Assembly: GCF_015752285.1 (NCBI RefSeq)
Contig: NZ_JADOUY010000004.1
Coordinates: 62,001-126,000, forward strand
Source of the DNA: Mycetocola_A sp015752285
GTDB taxonomy: Bacteria > Actinomycetota > Actinomycetes > Actinomycetales > Microbacteriaceae
DNA length: 64,000 bases
Direction of reading: 5' to 3'
The translations under genes and the position numbers were made by a program. Within the stretch, counting starts at the first letter, position 1. Every line of letters starts with the position of its first letter. The notes under the pieces were generated by a model. The model saw only the letters and a program-made list of their open reading frames with translations. It ran no database searches and was not told the DNA's origin. Positions 8,990 to 17,188 of the stretch are shown one piece after another.

Positions 8990-10261
8990 ATGGCACTGAC
9001 TTCACCGACCAAGGGTTACGAACTCCGGCATCTCGAGGGCAAACCCACCGACATCAACACCCGCGGCAACGACCTCGTCACGCTCGGACAGCAGATGGCG
9101 GCCACGGCGCAGGCGCTCAAGGACATCGCCGATTCGGGCATGCACAAGAGCATGGGCACAGACAAGCTCAAGGAAGCCGCTGACGAGACTCACGCAGACC
9201 TCGACCAGGCGGCGACCAGATACGAGTTGACCGGCGCGGTTCTGGTGACGTACGCCGGCGTGCTCGAGACCGCACAGAACTGGATCGACCCTCGCATCGA
9301 AGACATCACAGCGGCCGAGGAGAGCTATCAGAGCGCTGTCGACGCGAAGAACGACGCGCAGGGCCAGGTCGATGATCTCGACCGGACCTGGATCTGGGAA
9401 GACGACCCGACACCCGCGGACCGGGACCAGGCTTCAGACGCGCTCGGAACGGCGTCGACCGCCCTCACCTCGGCTTCGACAGCTCGCGATACGCTCTGGA
9501 GCGAGTTCGAGACGACGTTCACCACCTGGTCGAACGGGTACGACACCGCTGTCGGCGATCTCGAGAAGGCGATGGAGACCGCGGGCAACAATGACGGCTT
9601 CTGGGAGAATCTCGGGGACTTCCTCGAGGTCCTCGGCTGGGTCATCGCGGTTCTTGCCGTCATCGCACTCTTCGTCTCCGGACCGTTCGGTCTGCTTCTG
9701 ATGGGACTGATCGCTGTGCTCAGCGTCGTCCACTTCGTCGGGACGCTCGCTTCGGCCATCTCAGGACATACGACCTGGGACCAGGTGGTCTGGAGCGCCG
9801 TCGGCCTGGTGACCTTCGGCGCTGGCGCCGCGATCGCCAAGGTGATGTCCAAGACCGCACCGGGACTTGCGCGCGTGATGGCATCCGGTCGTGGTGTCCT
9901 GTATCAGGCGGTCCGTTCGACACTGCCGCAAGCACGCTTCTTCACCCCGTTCAAGAACATCGGCAACTGGTGGGCTGCACGTGGGGTCGCCCGCGCCGGC
10001 ACACCGAAGCCGGGCTGGCTCGTCAACCCGTTCACCAGCATCCGCACGGGAAGCACAGGTACCGCCAGGATCAACAGCTTCCTCAACAACATGGGACGCA
10101 ACTGGGGCACGCAGTTCCCGGAGGTCGCACAGTGGGCGAATGCCACACGGGGAACCGTGATGCCCGGTCTCGGCACCCAGGCCACCCAGGTCGCGACCTG
10201 GACCACGGGAACAGTGGCCAGCTGGGGCAGCAACCTCGGCGTATTGCCTCGATTCGGATGA
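8990..10261 (+). CDS. Putative T7SS-secreted protein with helical N-terminus and hydrophobic middle, cassette 1
   Basis: 423 aa. Residues 1-200 are predominantly helical with repeated Ala/Asp/Glu and coiled-coil character, resembling the N-terminal signal modules of T7SS substrates of the LXG/PPE kind. Residues ~205-290 are strongly hydrophobic (EVLGWVIAVLAVIALFVSGP, LLLMGLIAVLSVVHFV), followed by GAGAAIAKV. The C-terminal ~130 residues are basic and rich in Gly, Asn and Trp, with no catalytic signature I recognise. Immediately downstream of its WXG100-like partner. The paralogue at 12873 has the same helix-hydrophobic-C-tail layout but a different C-terminus, as in polymorphic secreted proteins. 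Confidence 0.65.
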   Translation: MALTSPTKGYELRHLEGKPTDINTRGNDLVTLGQQMAATAQALKDIADSGMHKSMGTDKLKEAADETHADLDQAATRYELTGAVLVTYAGVLETAQNWIDPRIEDITAAEESYQSAVDAKNDAQGQVDDLDRTWIWEDDPTPADRDQASDALGTASTALTSASTARDTLWSEFETTFTTWSNGYDTAVGDLEKAMETAGNNDGFWENLGDFLEVLGWVIAVLAVIALFVSGPFGLLLMGLIAVLSVVHFVGTLASAISGHTTWDQVVWSAVGLVTFGAGAAIAKVMSKTAPGLARVMASGRGVLYQAVRSTLPQARFFTPFKNIGNWWAARGVARAGTPKPGWLVNPFTSIRTGSTGTARINSFLNNMGRNWGTQFPEVAQWANATRGTVMPGLGTQATQVATWTTGTVASWGSNLGVLPRFG

Positions 10262-10276
10262 CCTCGGCGACGGCGC

Positions 10277-10288
10277 TAGTCTGACGAC
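10277..10288 (+). promoter_or_regulatory. Leaderless promoter -10 box
   Basis: TAGTCT at 10277-10282 is followed by six bases and then the ATG at 10289. This spacing puts the transcription start on the start codon. No ribosome-binding site precedes that ATG. A weak TTCGGA lies 18 bp upstream as a possible -35. Confidence 0.5.
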
Positions 10289-10825
10289 ATGATGCCATTC
10301 AACCCGCTCGAGGCGCCGCCAGGCGTCGCGCGGCAGTACCTGATCGGGCGCGGGATCTTTATGGTCGGGGCGTTCAGCATGCTCGCGATCGTGCTGTTCA
10401 TGTTCGTGTCCGGGCTGCTCGCAGGCGGCCAGTTCGGACCGACGAGCGACGTGAAGTGGGACGTCATCGTTCCCTGGCCGCTTCTCACGATCCCGGCCTG
10501 GCTGGTCATCGCTATCTGCGTCCTGCCCGCGCTCGGAGCGGTCATTCTCGCGCCGAAAGCGACCTGGGAGCAGGCGCCTGAATTCATCTTCATGCTCGCC
10601 GTCACCGTGGTCCTCTTCGTTCTGTTGCCGCTCGGCCTTTCCCGCATGTACCCGGATGCCGGCGCCGCCGTATTCGACGACAGATACCCGGAACTGGGAC
10701 TGGCTCAGCACTGGATCGGAGCCCTCCCGCAGGTTCTCACGCTCGCGGTCCTCGGCATCCGGTTCGCCATGCTCGTTCCGGCATACAACACCGCCGTCCG
10801 GCGGAGCAGGGAGAACCCTTCGTGA
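10289..10825 (+). CDS. Hypothetical four-helix membrane protein
   Basis: 178 aa with four hydrophobic segments: FMVGAFSMLAIVLFMFVSG, PWPLLTIPAWLVIAICVL, FMLAVTVVLFVLLPLGL and a last one near LTLAVLGIRFAMLV. No family recognised. It lies between the large secreted protein and the 198-aa cytosolic protein of cassette 1 and overlaps the latter by 4 bp. Cassette 2 has no gene in the same place, but a 304-aa membrane protein follows it. A role as membrane partner of the secretion system is inferred only from position. No Shine-Dalgarno is visible; the start is probably leaderless. Confidence 0.65.
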   Translation: MMPFNPLEAPPGVARQYLIGRGIFMVGAFSMLAIVLFMFVSGLLAGGQFGPTSDVKWDVIVPWPLLTIPAWLVIAICVLPALGAVILAPKATWEQAPEFIFMLAVTVVLFVLLPLGLSRMYPDAGAAVFDDRYPELGLAQHWIGALPQVLTLAVLGIRFAMLVPAYNTAVRRSRENPS

Positions 10826-11418
10826 GCACACTGGCCGACGAACTTCGGCAGCCCGCGGCGCCGTCCACCTTCCGTGTACTGTTGCCGCCAGGCTGGGCCC
10901 AGCACCAGCCCAACGAGGAGGGCAGGCAGAAGCTCGCCGAGAGCATCCGTGCCCGGTTCAAGCAGGCCGGGCGCCCCGACCTCGACGTCAAGCTCTCGTT
11001 CATGCTCAACCGGCAGTGGACGGCGCTCGGCCGGATGGGCGCCGTCGCCCTCTACCTCCCCACCGAAGATACCGAGGTGCCGATGCCGATGACCGTTGTC
11101 GCTGTCCCGTACACGGTCAAGGCTGGAGAGACGCTCGACGCGGATGTCCGCAAACGTGCACGCGGTCCCGTCGAGACGTACGACCTTCCGTTCAGCCGCG
11201 TATACCGGTGGATCGAGACCCAGAACAACGTCAACAGTGAAGCAGGCGCGTCAGCACGCTCGATCTCGTACCTGTATCCGGTTCCAGGCAGGAACCCGAC
11301 TCGGGGGATGCTCCTCGCGACGAGCATCCTTCACCTCCAGTCGGGGGAGTCGGACGAGATGCTCGAGTCGCTGACCACCCTGTCCGATGCGATTGCGGAG
11401 ACCTTTCGATGGAAATGA
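10822..11418 (+). CDS. Conserved cassette protein C, copy 1 (unknown function)
   Basis: 198 aa, soluble. It begins with STFRVLLPPGWAQ and ends with TTLSDAIAETFRW. The paralogue at 14263 begins FRLILPAGWEE and ends ITLLSDTIISTFAWE, with a shared middle (GAVALYLPT versus GVFALYLQT; PMPMTVVAVP versus PMSMTAAVAQ). The pattern of alternating strands ending in a helix recalls small PsbP/LpqN-like folds, but this is weak. The GTG start overlaps the upstream stop (GTGA), and the next gene overlaps its end. Plausible roles are a cytosolic chaperone (EspG-like) or immunity factor for the neighbouring large protein; neither is shown by the sequence. Confidence 0.65.
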   Translation: MSTLADELRQPAAPSTFRVLLPPGWAQHQPNEEGRQKLAESIRARFKQAGRPDLDVKLSFMLNRQWTALGRMGAVALYLPTEDTEVPMPMTVVAVPYTVKAGETLDADVRKRARGPVETYDLPFSRVYRWIETQNNVNSEAGASARSISYLYPVPGRNPTRGMLLATSILHLQSGESDEMLESLTTLSDAIAETFRWK

Positions 11419-12038
11419 ACACAGTCGGGTACTCCGTCGATGTCGATCCGGCGCTGTGGGTGCCCGTGCCCCTCGAATTCCCCACGAACGAGTGGCCGAA
11501 CGCCCAGGTGTGGGCCGAGACGACGGTTCGCTCGCTCATGACCGACATGGAGATCCCTGACGAACTGCACGGGGACCTTGAACGGCTGGCGCTCTCGATC
11601 GCGGCGAGCGACTCCCCTCTGCCCGGCGCGGAGGGGCGGTTCTGGTATTTTCCCGTGACAGGGGGGATGATGCAGATCGCCCACCTCTATGCGTCGACGA
11701 GGGATGCCGTCGACGACCTCACGCTGGTCGAGGTCGCCGTCGGCGGGCGCGACGAACCGGAGCCTCAGCGGGCCGACAGCGTGCAGTTCGCCGGCTTCGA
11801 CGACGCGTGGCGAGTCGTCCTGCTCGGCACGCTCCCCGGAGACGACGAACAGGTCCCCGTCGGACACATCCGCTTCATCGGAGAAGCGAAGGGCATCATC
11901 GTCATGCTCGATGTCACGGGAACAGACCTGGCGGTGCTCGGTGTGATGGAGAGCCACCTCGCGTCTCTCTTCGCCTCGATCCGGATCGGCACCGCTGCAG
12001 AACTCACCAGCCCGAACGTGGGGACTTCTGCCCATTGA
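11409..12038 (+). CDS. Conserved cassette protein D, copy 1 (unknown function)
   Basis: 209 aa, soluble, acidic. It starts YSVDVDPALWVPVPLEFP; the paralogue at 14853 starts YTIEYDSAAWFPVPESFP, so the two are clearly related. Both share a central DDLTLVEV/DDVIDLDHE segment and a C-terminal FLDGL/SLFASIRI helix. Two starts are possible: ATG 11409 with GGAG 8 nt upstream, or ATG 11415, which forms an ATGA overlap with the upstream stop exactly as the paralogue does. It is last in the first operon; the operator for the WXG100 gene begins within its final codons. Function unknown. Confidence 0.65.
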   Translation: MEMNTVGYSVDVDPALWVPVPLEFPTNEWPNAQVWAETTVRSLMTDMEIPDELHGDLERLALSIAASDSPLPGAEGRFWYFPVTGGMMQIAHLYASTRDAVDDLTLVEVAVGGRDEPEPQRADSVQFAGFDDAWRVVLLGTLPGDDEQVPVGHIRFIGEAKGIIVMLDVTGTDLAVLGVMESHLASLFASIRIGTAAELTSPNVGTSAH

Positions 12039-12064
12039 GTAGTGTGTGGAGAGTTCAGTAGCGT
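12018..12064 (+). promoter_or_regulatory. T7SS-block promoter C: operator plus -10 before the WXG100 gene
   Basis: Half-sites GTGGGGAC (12018-12025) and CTGCCCAT (12028-12035) around TT, then 23 bp and a -10 box TAGCGT at 12059-12064. It is the most divergent of the four copies but keeps the geometry within one base. The operator lies inside the last codons of the preceding gene. Confidence 0.55.
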
Positions 12065-12114
12065 AGCAATCACGAGGTCCGTAGGGGGCCGAAACCGAAA
12101 CGGAAAGGTCGAAC

Positions 12115-12402
12115 ATGGCTGACTTCAAGGCGTCATACGGCGAAATGGAAAGCATGGCGGGAAGGCTCGAGCAGGGTCGCGAAGACATTGCAGACATCCT
12201 CCGCACTCTCAAGAGCGGCGTCGATACGCTTCTCGGCGATGATTTCAAGACGGAGCACGCATCCGGCAAGTTCGGCGAAGGCTACACGGAGCTCACAACA
12301 GGGCTCGAGACGGCTATCGACGGCATCAAGGACATGGGTGAGTCGCTCCGCAAGATGCAGCAGGCGATCAAGGACACCGACGCAGCGCTCGCAGGCCAGT
12401 AA
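12115..12402 (+). CDS. WXG100-family protein (EsxA-like)
   Basis: 95 aa, the usual WXG100 length, predicted to form a helical hairpin and to be exported by the motor encoded at 4052. The start MADFKASYGEMESMAGRL is typical of actinobacterial EsxA-like proteins. There is no Trp anywhere: the turn that normally carries WXG reads LLGDDFKTEHASGKF, as in some Esx relatives. The C-terminus MQQAIKDTDAALAGQ lacks an obvious YxxxD/E signal. It has its own promoter C and a GGAAAGG ribosome site, and is followed by a very stable hairpin, so it is probably expressed at much higher level than its neighbours. Confidence 0.82.
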   Translation: MADFKASYGEMESMAGRLEQGREDIADILRTLKSGVDTLLGDDFKTEHASGKFGEGYTELTTGLETAIDGIKDMGESLRKMQQAIKDTDAALAGQ

Positions 12403-12417
12403 CACCAGCTTTTATCC

Positions 12418-12455
12418 GAACGGTGGGGAGACGCGGAAGCGTCTCCCCACCGTTC
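12418..12455 (+). terminator. 17-bp perfect stem-loop with GGAA tetraloop after the WXG100 gene
   Basis: Perfect 17-bp arms (12418-12434 and 12439-12455) close on a GGAA loop, followed by the short pyrimidine run TCTT. This is the strongest hairpin of the T7SS block. It can act as a partial terminator or as an RNA 3'-end stabiliser, separating the abundant Esx transcript from cassette 2. Confidence 0.75.
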
Positions 12456-12507
12456 TCTTGAGACTTCGTCTTCATCTCGCACACCGCTGTCGTAAGGGAG
12501 CCCGGCC

Positions 12508-12834
12508 ATGGCCGACGTCTACATCAAGGTCGAACACCTCAACCAGTTGAACGGTTCGCTGAAGCAGATCCTCGTCGAATTCAACGATGCGGCAACGCGC
12601 ACCGACAAGCTCCAGGAAATGATCGACAGCCCGGATGGACGCACGGAGCTTCGCGACAAGACCCACGACTTCGAGGGCGGCTGGGACGACAGGCGCAACG
12701 CGCTTATCGAAAAGCTGACCGGCATCCAGGCAGCCGTTGAAAGCACCTGCACCGGATGGCAGGAGTTCGATGCAGACGCAGCCCAGCAGCTGAAGGTCAA
12801 CAAGAACACCGGCGCCAACCTACCCACCCGATAA
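12508..12834 (+). CDS. Small helical WXG100-like protein, cassette 2
   Basis: 108 aa; paralogue of the gene at 8663 with the same two Trp positions (W59 in GGWDDRR, W84) and the shared LRDK...DFE...LTGIQ core. WDD replaces WXG. A strong AAGGGAG ribosome site lies 7 nt before the ATG. It sits 38 bp upstream of the second large substrate-like gene, repeating the arrangement of cassette 1. The likely role is heterodimer partner or secretion guide for that protein; this is inferred from family size and order. Confidence 0.7.
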   Translation: MADVYIKVEHLNQLNGSLKQILVEFNDAATRTDKLQEMIDSPDGRTELRDKTHDFEGGWDDRRNALIEKLTGIQAAVESTCTGWQEFDADAAQQLKVNKNTGANLPTR

Positions 12835-12872
12835 CAGCCCTTCCCACCCGAACACAGCGCGGAGCTCAGCAG

Positions 12873-14216
12873 ATGGAAACCAAGAACGGGCACAACGTCG
12901 CTGTCATCGTCGGCAACGCGGCAGGCATCCAGGACCGCGGTCGTGAGATCGAGGACCTCGGCGATCAGATGGAGGGTGCCTCAGACGTGCTCCGCGAGAT
13001 CGGCGAAGGGGCGACCGAAGAAAAGGGCCGTTCCATCGAGCGGATTCAGAAAGAAGTCGGCGACGTCCACGAGGAACTGAAGCTCGCCGGTGAGCGCTAC
13101 AAGCCAACCGGCACCGCCATGAAGAATTACGGCCGCATACTCGATTCAGTGCAGATCGCCATGCGGCGCATCGTCACCGAAGCCGAGACCGCCAAGCAGG
13201 AGCTCGATACGAAGAGATCCGCAGCCGTCTCGGCAGCGGAGACCGCCGATTCGGCTCCGGAACCCGCCCCGGACGATACGGCAGCGGCCACCGCGAACAC
13301 GGAACTCGACGACGCAGCGACCGCCGCGGACACCGCAGCCGGGGACGCGCAGGATGCACTCGACGAACAGCTGCGGCTGTTCGACGTCGAGTGGGATACC
13401 TGGGACGCTGCGTACGACGACGCCCTCTCGGCGATCAATGACGCAACAGAGGGCAACGTCACCGACGACTGGACAGACAACCTCGCGGGTGTCGTCGAGG
13501 TCGTGCTCGAAGTTCTCAGCTGGGTCGGTGTCGCCCTCGCCATCGCCGCCCTCATCATCGGCGGCCCGATCATCGCGGCCATCGCTGCCGTAGTCGGAAT
13601 CATCGCCCTGATCGGGACGATATACCTCGCCGCCAAGGGCAGGCGTGGAGCAGGGGACGTCGCGTGGGCCGTCGTCGGGATCCTTCCGTTCGGCAAACTG
13701 GGCAAGCTCTTCCAGAAGGGCAAGCGTCTCACCGGCCTGACCGAGTTCTTCACCGGTCCGTTCGTCGACACGGTGACACCGTTCCGCCGGATGCGGGCTC
13801 TCTCCGGCCTCGCAGACAATGCCTCTGGTTTCCGCGCAGGTGGAGGCCTTGGCCAGCGTGCCGCGGACGGCCTCGCCGCCCGGTTCGGTTCGGAGTTCTC
13901 GAACTTCGGCGGAGCGGGACCCCGCAACATCATCAGTCGCATCGTCGGCGGGTCGAGCAGGGGGTACTCGGTGGCGTTCGCTGAGAACTTCGCCAACCTC
14001 TCTGCCCACCACCAGAGGGTCGTCACCCCGCACCTCGGCGTCCTCGCCGATGTCATCGCAAGCGGCTCGAAGGGCGTACCGACGAGCGAGGCCATCTTCA
14101 ACGTGGCTGAGTTCGCCGTCAAGAAGGAACGCCAGGTCGAAGCCCGGGTCAATGACGTCGTCGCCATGACGTCGCCCGACCCGGTGGACGCCTGGCGGGA
14201 ACAGCTCACCCGCTAG
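12873..14216 (+). CDS. Putative T7SS-secreted protein with helical N-terminus and hydrophobic middle, cassette 2
   Basis: 447 aa. The N-terminal ~215 residues are helical and very rich in Ala/Glu/Asp, including an AAETADSAPEPAPDDTAAAT low-complexity stretch. Then come two hydrophobic segments (VVEVVLEVLSWVGVALAIAA and AIAAVVGIIALIGTIYLAA), a GILPFGKLGKLF turn and a C-terminal region of ~150 residues with no recognised enzyme motif. The ATG at 12873 has GGAG 8 nt upstream and is preferred over earlier in-frame starts that would overlap the preceding gene. Layout matches the 423-aa protein of cassette 1, while the C-terminal parts look unrelated. Confidence 0.65.
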   Translation: METKNGHNVAVIVGNAAGIQDRGREIEDLGDQMEGASDVLREIGEGATEEKGRSIERIQKEVGDVHEELKLAGERYKPTGTAMKNYGRILDSVQIAMRRIVTEAETAKQELDTKRSAAVSAAETADSAPEPAPDDTAAATANTELDDAATAADTAAGDAQDALDEQLRLFDVEWDTWDAAYDDALSAINDATEGNVTDDWTDNLAGVVEVVLEVLSWVGVALAIAALIIGGPIIAAIAAVVGIIALIGTIYLAAKGRRGAGDVAWAVVGILPFGKLGKLFQKGKRLTGLTEFFTGPFVDTVTPFRRMRALSGLADNASGFRAGGGLGQRAADGLAARFGSEFSNFGGAGPRNIISRIVGGSSRGYSVAFAENFANLSAHHQRVVTPHLGVLADVIASGSKGVPTSEAIFNVAEFAVKKERQVEARVNDVVAMTSPDPVDAWREQLTR

Positions 14217-14249
14217 CGGCACAACGGCAGATCGACGACACCGACCGGA

Positions 14250-14262
14250 TAGGGTTGCACCG
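14250..14262 (+). promoter_or_regulatory. Leaderless promoter -10 box
   Basis: TAGGGT at 14250-14255 followed by exactly seven bases and the ATG at 14263. No Shine-Dalgarno is present before this start. The same box and spacing recur at 53302. Confidence 0.55.
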
Positions 14263-14856
14263 ATGGCACTGAACGACGTCCCCCCGTTTCGACTGATCCT
14301 CCCAGCCGGCTGGGAGGAAAAGCCCGCCGACCGCGAGAGCGTCACGATGCTCATCGAACGGGCGCGCGAGGTCTTCCAGTCGCAGCACCGGCCTGACCTC
14401 GACAGTGAGTTCAGCCAGCTGATGGGTGTCTCCCTGCACAAAATGAAGCAGGGGGGAGTCTTCGCCCTCTACCTGCAGACGTCCGTTCCGGCCGACGAGG
14501 TGCTCCCGATGTCGATGACCGCCGCGGTCGCCCAGGGGCAGCTCGGGGGAACGCTCGACCGTCAGGTGACCTCACTCTTTCGCGAACAGAAGGCGGAGTT
14601 CCTCACCGACGATCGGGCGATCGTGCGCTGGCGCTCCGACGTGGAGCACACCGGCAGGCTGAGCGGTTCGTCATCGCGGAACCTCAACTATCTCGTCGCC
14701 GTTCCCGGCACCGAGAGGCGGTCAGCCGTGCAGTTCACGACCACGATCCCGTACCCGACCGGGGAGGACGTCGAGAACGAAGAACTTCTCGACGACATCA
14801 CCCTGCTCAGCGACACGATCATCAGCACCTTCGCGTGGGAGCCCCAGAACTCATGA
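14263..14856 (+). CDS. Conserved cassette protein C, copy 2 (unknown function)
   Basis: 197 aa, soluble; paralogue of the 198-aa protein at 10822, with matching ends (FRLILPAGWEE at the start, LLSDTIISTFAWE at the end) and a shared central GGVFALYLQ segment. It appears to be transcribed from its own leaderless promoter rather than only by read-through from the large gene upstream. The stop overlaps the next ATG (ATGA). Retention of both C and D genes next to each large substrate gene suggests they serve that protein, for example as chaperone or immunity pair. Nothing in the sequence proves this. Confidence 0.65.
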   Translation: MALNDVPPFRLILPAGWEEKPADRESVTMLIERAREVFQSQHRPDLDSEFSQLMGVSLHKMKQGGVFALYLQTSVPADEVLPMSMTAAVAQGQLGGTLDRQVTSLFREQKAEFLTDDRAIVRWRSDVEHTGRLSGSSSRNLNYLVAVPGTERRSAVQFTTTIPYPTGEDVENEELLDDITLLSDTIISTFAWEPQNS

Positions 14857-15410
14857 AATACACGATCGAGTACGACTCGGCCGCCTGGTTCCCCGTGCCG
14901 GAAAGTTTTCCTGACGACACCTGGGTGACCGAAGGCGCATGGCTCGACAGTCTGGTCGCGGATTTCGAGGCAGACCTCGGCAATCTCACCGACGACGCGC
15001 GTGCCGCCGTGCACGAGTTCGCGATCGGCGCCCGCGGAGCACGCGTTGCAGGCACATCGCAGACCCTGCTGTTCTGCCCGCGAACGCTGCCGGTGCTCGG
15101 GATGGCGAGCATCTATGTCGGAACGCCTGACGACGTCATCGACCTCGACCATGAAGCGTCCGCCGACCACCTCGCCCAGCTGCCCCCTCTCATCGAGGAC
15201 TTCGCAACAGACAACCTCGGCGCCGGGCGCCGGGCGGCAGTCGTCATCGGGGCGAGCGACGGCAGCTCGGCCGCTGGTCGGTACAACTACGCCTTCAACC
15301 GAGACGGATGCGTCGTCACGGTCAGCGGGACGGCCGACGGGCTGCAGGACGCGGCGCTGATGCAGCCGTTCCTCGACGGACTCGTGCGCGGGATACGGCT
15401 CGAACCCTGA
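14853..15410 (+). CDS. Conserved cassette protein D, copy 2 (unknown function)
   Basis: 185 aa, acidic and soluble; paralogue of the protein at 11409 (shared YTIEYDSAAWFPVPESFP-type start). The ATG at 14853 forms an ATGA overlap with the upstream stop. GGGAG lies 11 nt upstream. The C-terminus overlaps the start of the membrane protein at 15410 by one base. No enzyme motif seen. The tight coupling with protein C in both cassettes argues that C and D work as a pair. Confidence 0.65.
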   Translation: MKYTIEYDSAAWFPVPESFPDDTWVTEGAWLDSLVADFEADLGNLTDDARAAVHEFAIGARGARVAGTSQTLLFCPRTLPVLGMASIYVGTPDDVIDLDHEASADHLAQLPPLIEDFATDNLGAGRRAAVVIGASDGSSAAGRYNYAFNRDGCVVTVSGTADGLQDAALMQPFLDGLVRGIRLEP

Positions 15411-16324
15411 TGCGCCTCGACGCCGGAACCGACGGAACGCCGGGCGCCCGCGCCGTCTCCGTTGTCGTGACGCGTGGTGCGAGTATGCCGCTCACCGAGG
15501 TGAGCCCACCTGCCGACGTGATGCGGGAGTTCGAGAACCTCGCGATCGCTCAGCTCGACGCTCTCGCCGCTCGCAAGCTGACCGACATCGACCGCCGATT
15601 CAACCGAGCGTCCTCGGCGCTTGGATCGGAGCTCGCCCGGCGGCAGGACGCCGCCTCGGAGACCTACCGTCGCAGGCATCCGGTGACACTCGACGTCTGG
15701 GCGTTCCTGTTCGCCGCCGTCAGTATCGGGCTCCTGCTCGCCGGCGGACGTTCAGGCCCCTCTGTTCCCACATCGGGTGCCCTCATCGGAGCATCCGTCC
15801 TCGGGGTCGTCGCCGCCGGCCTGCACTTCGTGAGTTCGTCCCGCGCCGCCGGGTCCCAGCAGAGCGGCACGCAGAGCTGGTACCTGGTGATGCTGACCGC
15901 CGTTCTTCTCTTCGCGTCTGCGCTCGCCGGCTACTGGCGGTACGGCACGGACACCGACGCCGGATTCCTCATCACCGCCCTGACCATCGGCACGCTGATC
16001 TCGTCGGGTGTGTTCGCGACTGTGCTCGTCGTCAGGGGAGCCGGCGCCCGGTCGGCGGAACTCCGGCAACGTGCCGCGCGACGCGAACGCGAAGACGCTC
16101 TGCGCGCCGACCTTCGCGTGCAGCTGGGCGATCTCATCGCCGTCTGCCGTGTCGAGGCCGAACGGGTTTTCAGCAGCCTCGACCCCTCGGCTCGGACGGC
16201 GCTCGACGCCGCTGTCGCCGCTGGAGTCGCGTCCGTGGAGAAACGCGGCATCCTCGAAACCGCCTCGATCCGCGAGCTGCGCACGAGTTCGCGAGGCGAA
16301 CTCCGCTACGACCTTCCGCTCTAA
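15410..16324 (+). CDS. Hypothetical membrane protein closing cassette 2
   Basis: 304 aa. The first ~90 residues are soluble and helical (coiled-coil-like region LAIAQLDALAARKLTDIDRRF). Four hydrophobic segments follow between ~95 and ~210 (VWAFLFAAVSIGLLLAGG, GALIGASVLGVVAAGLHFV, YLVMLTAVLLFASALAGYW, ITALTIGTLISSGVFATVLVV). The last ~90 residues are again helical and charged. The ATG shares a base with the upstream stop (TGATG), so it is translationally coupled to cassette protein D. No family recognised. It could be a membrane component of the secretion apparatus, given that the usual EccB/EssB-type partners are missing nearby. Confidence 0.65.
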   Translation: MRLDAGTDGTPGARAVSVVVTRGASMPLTEVSPPADVMREFENLAIAQLDALAARKLTDIDRRFNRASSALGSELARRQDAASETYRRRHPVTLDVWAFLFAAVSIGLLLAGGRSGPSVPTSGALIGASVLGVVAAGLHFVSSSRAAGSQQSGTQSWYLVMLTAVLLFASALAGYWRYGTDTDAGFLITALTIGTLISSGVFATVLVVRGAGARSAELRQRAARREREDALRADLRVQLGDLIAVCRVEAERVFSSLDPSARTALDAAVAAGVASVEKRGILETASIRELRTSSRGELRYDLPL

Positions 16325-16346
16325 CCGAAGACCCAGATTGGCTGGC

Positions 16347-17180
16347 ATGGCTGCACTCGTCGAAACCATCACGACCCCCAGGTCGATCGTGACCATCGCC
16401 GTGACCGGACGCACCGAAACCGGGCACGTCCGCGAGCACAACGAGGACAGCCTCCTGGCGTCGTCACCGATCTTCGCCGTTGCCGATGGCATGGGAGGCC
16501 ACACCCGCGGTGACCTGGCCAGTCAGGCAATGGTGCACCAGCTGTCGCACAGCATCCGTCCGGGGCAGCCCACCACACCTGAAGCCGTGTTCACCGCGAT
16601 CACCGCTGCGAACTCATACATCATGAGCTGGGCGGAGCAGTCCGGGATCGCAGGCACAACCGTGGCGGGGCTGGCGCTCGTCACACTGTCGAGCCAGGCA
16701 GACTGCCACTGGATGGCCTTCAACATCGGTGATTCTCGCGTGTACCTCTGGGACAACGATCAGCTCCGCCAGGTCACTGTCGATCACTCAGCCGTCCAGG
16801 AACTCATCGACGCCGGGACCATCACTCCGCTCGAGGCGTTGTCGCACCCCGAACGAAACGTGGTCACCCGGGCGGTGGGAGTCGAGACGGATGCCGACCC
16901 TGACGTCTGGCTGCTCCCCGCCTCCGAACACCAGGTCTTCGTCCTCTGCTCGGACGGTCTCACGAGAGAAGTGTCGACGGAGCAGATCGCCGACGTGCTC
17001 AGGGCAGGCGTCCATGAGGCCGCAGACCGGCTCACCCAGTTGGCTCTCGACGCCGGGGCGCACGACAACGTCACCGTTGTGGTCGTCGACTCCCGCGCGG
17101 TCGACACCATGCCGCCGCGCCCGGGATATCATGAAAACCGGTCTCTCGGTTACCTTGAGCAGACCCTGCCGAGAGTGTGA
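16347..17180 (+). CDS. PP2C-family serine/threonine protein phosphatase
   Basis: 277 aa, removes phosphate from Ser/Thr residues and is expected to oppose the kinase at 18561. Metal-binding motifs are all present: HNED with D34, VADGMGGH with D47, SDGLTRE near 202-208, and HDNVTVVVV with D240. The length equals a bare catalytic domain, so it is cytosolic with no membrane anchor. ATG 16347 was chosen because the domain starts directly after it; CAGATT seven bases upstream is a weak leaderless -10 candidate. Pairing of PP2C, FHA proteins and a PknB-like kinase is the standard actinobacterial phospho-signalling set. Confidence 0.9.
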   Translation: MAALVETITTPRSIVTIAVTGRTETGHVREHNEDSLLASSPIFAVADGMGGHTRGDLASQAMVHQLSHSIRPGQPTTPEAVFTAITAANSYIMSWAEQSGIAGTTVAGLALVTLSSQADCHWMAFNIGDSRVYLWDNDQLRQVTVDHSAVQELIDAGTITPLEALSHPERNVVTRAVGVETDADPDVWLLPASEHQVFVLCSDGLTREVSTEQIADVLRAGVHEAADRLTQLALDAGAHDNVTVVVVDSRAVDTMPPRPGYHENRSLGYLEQTLPRV

Positions 17181-17188
17181 GGGGTGGC

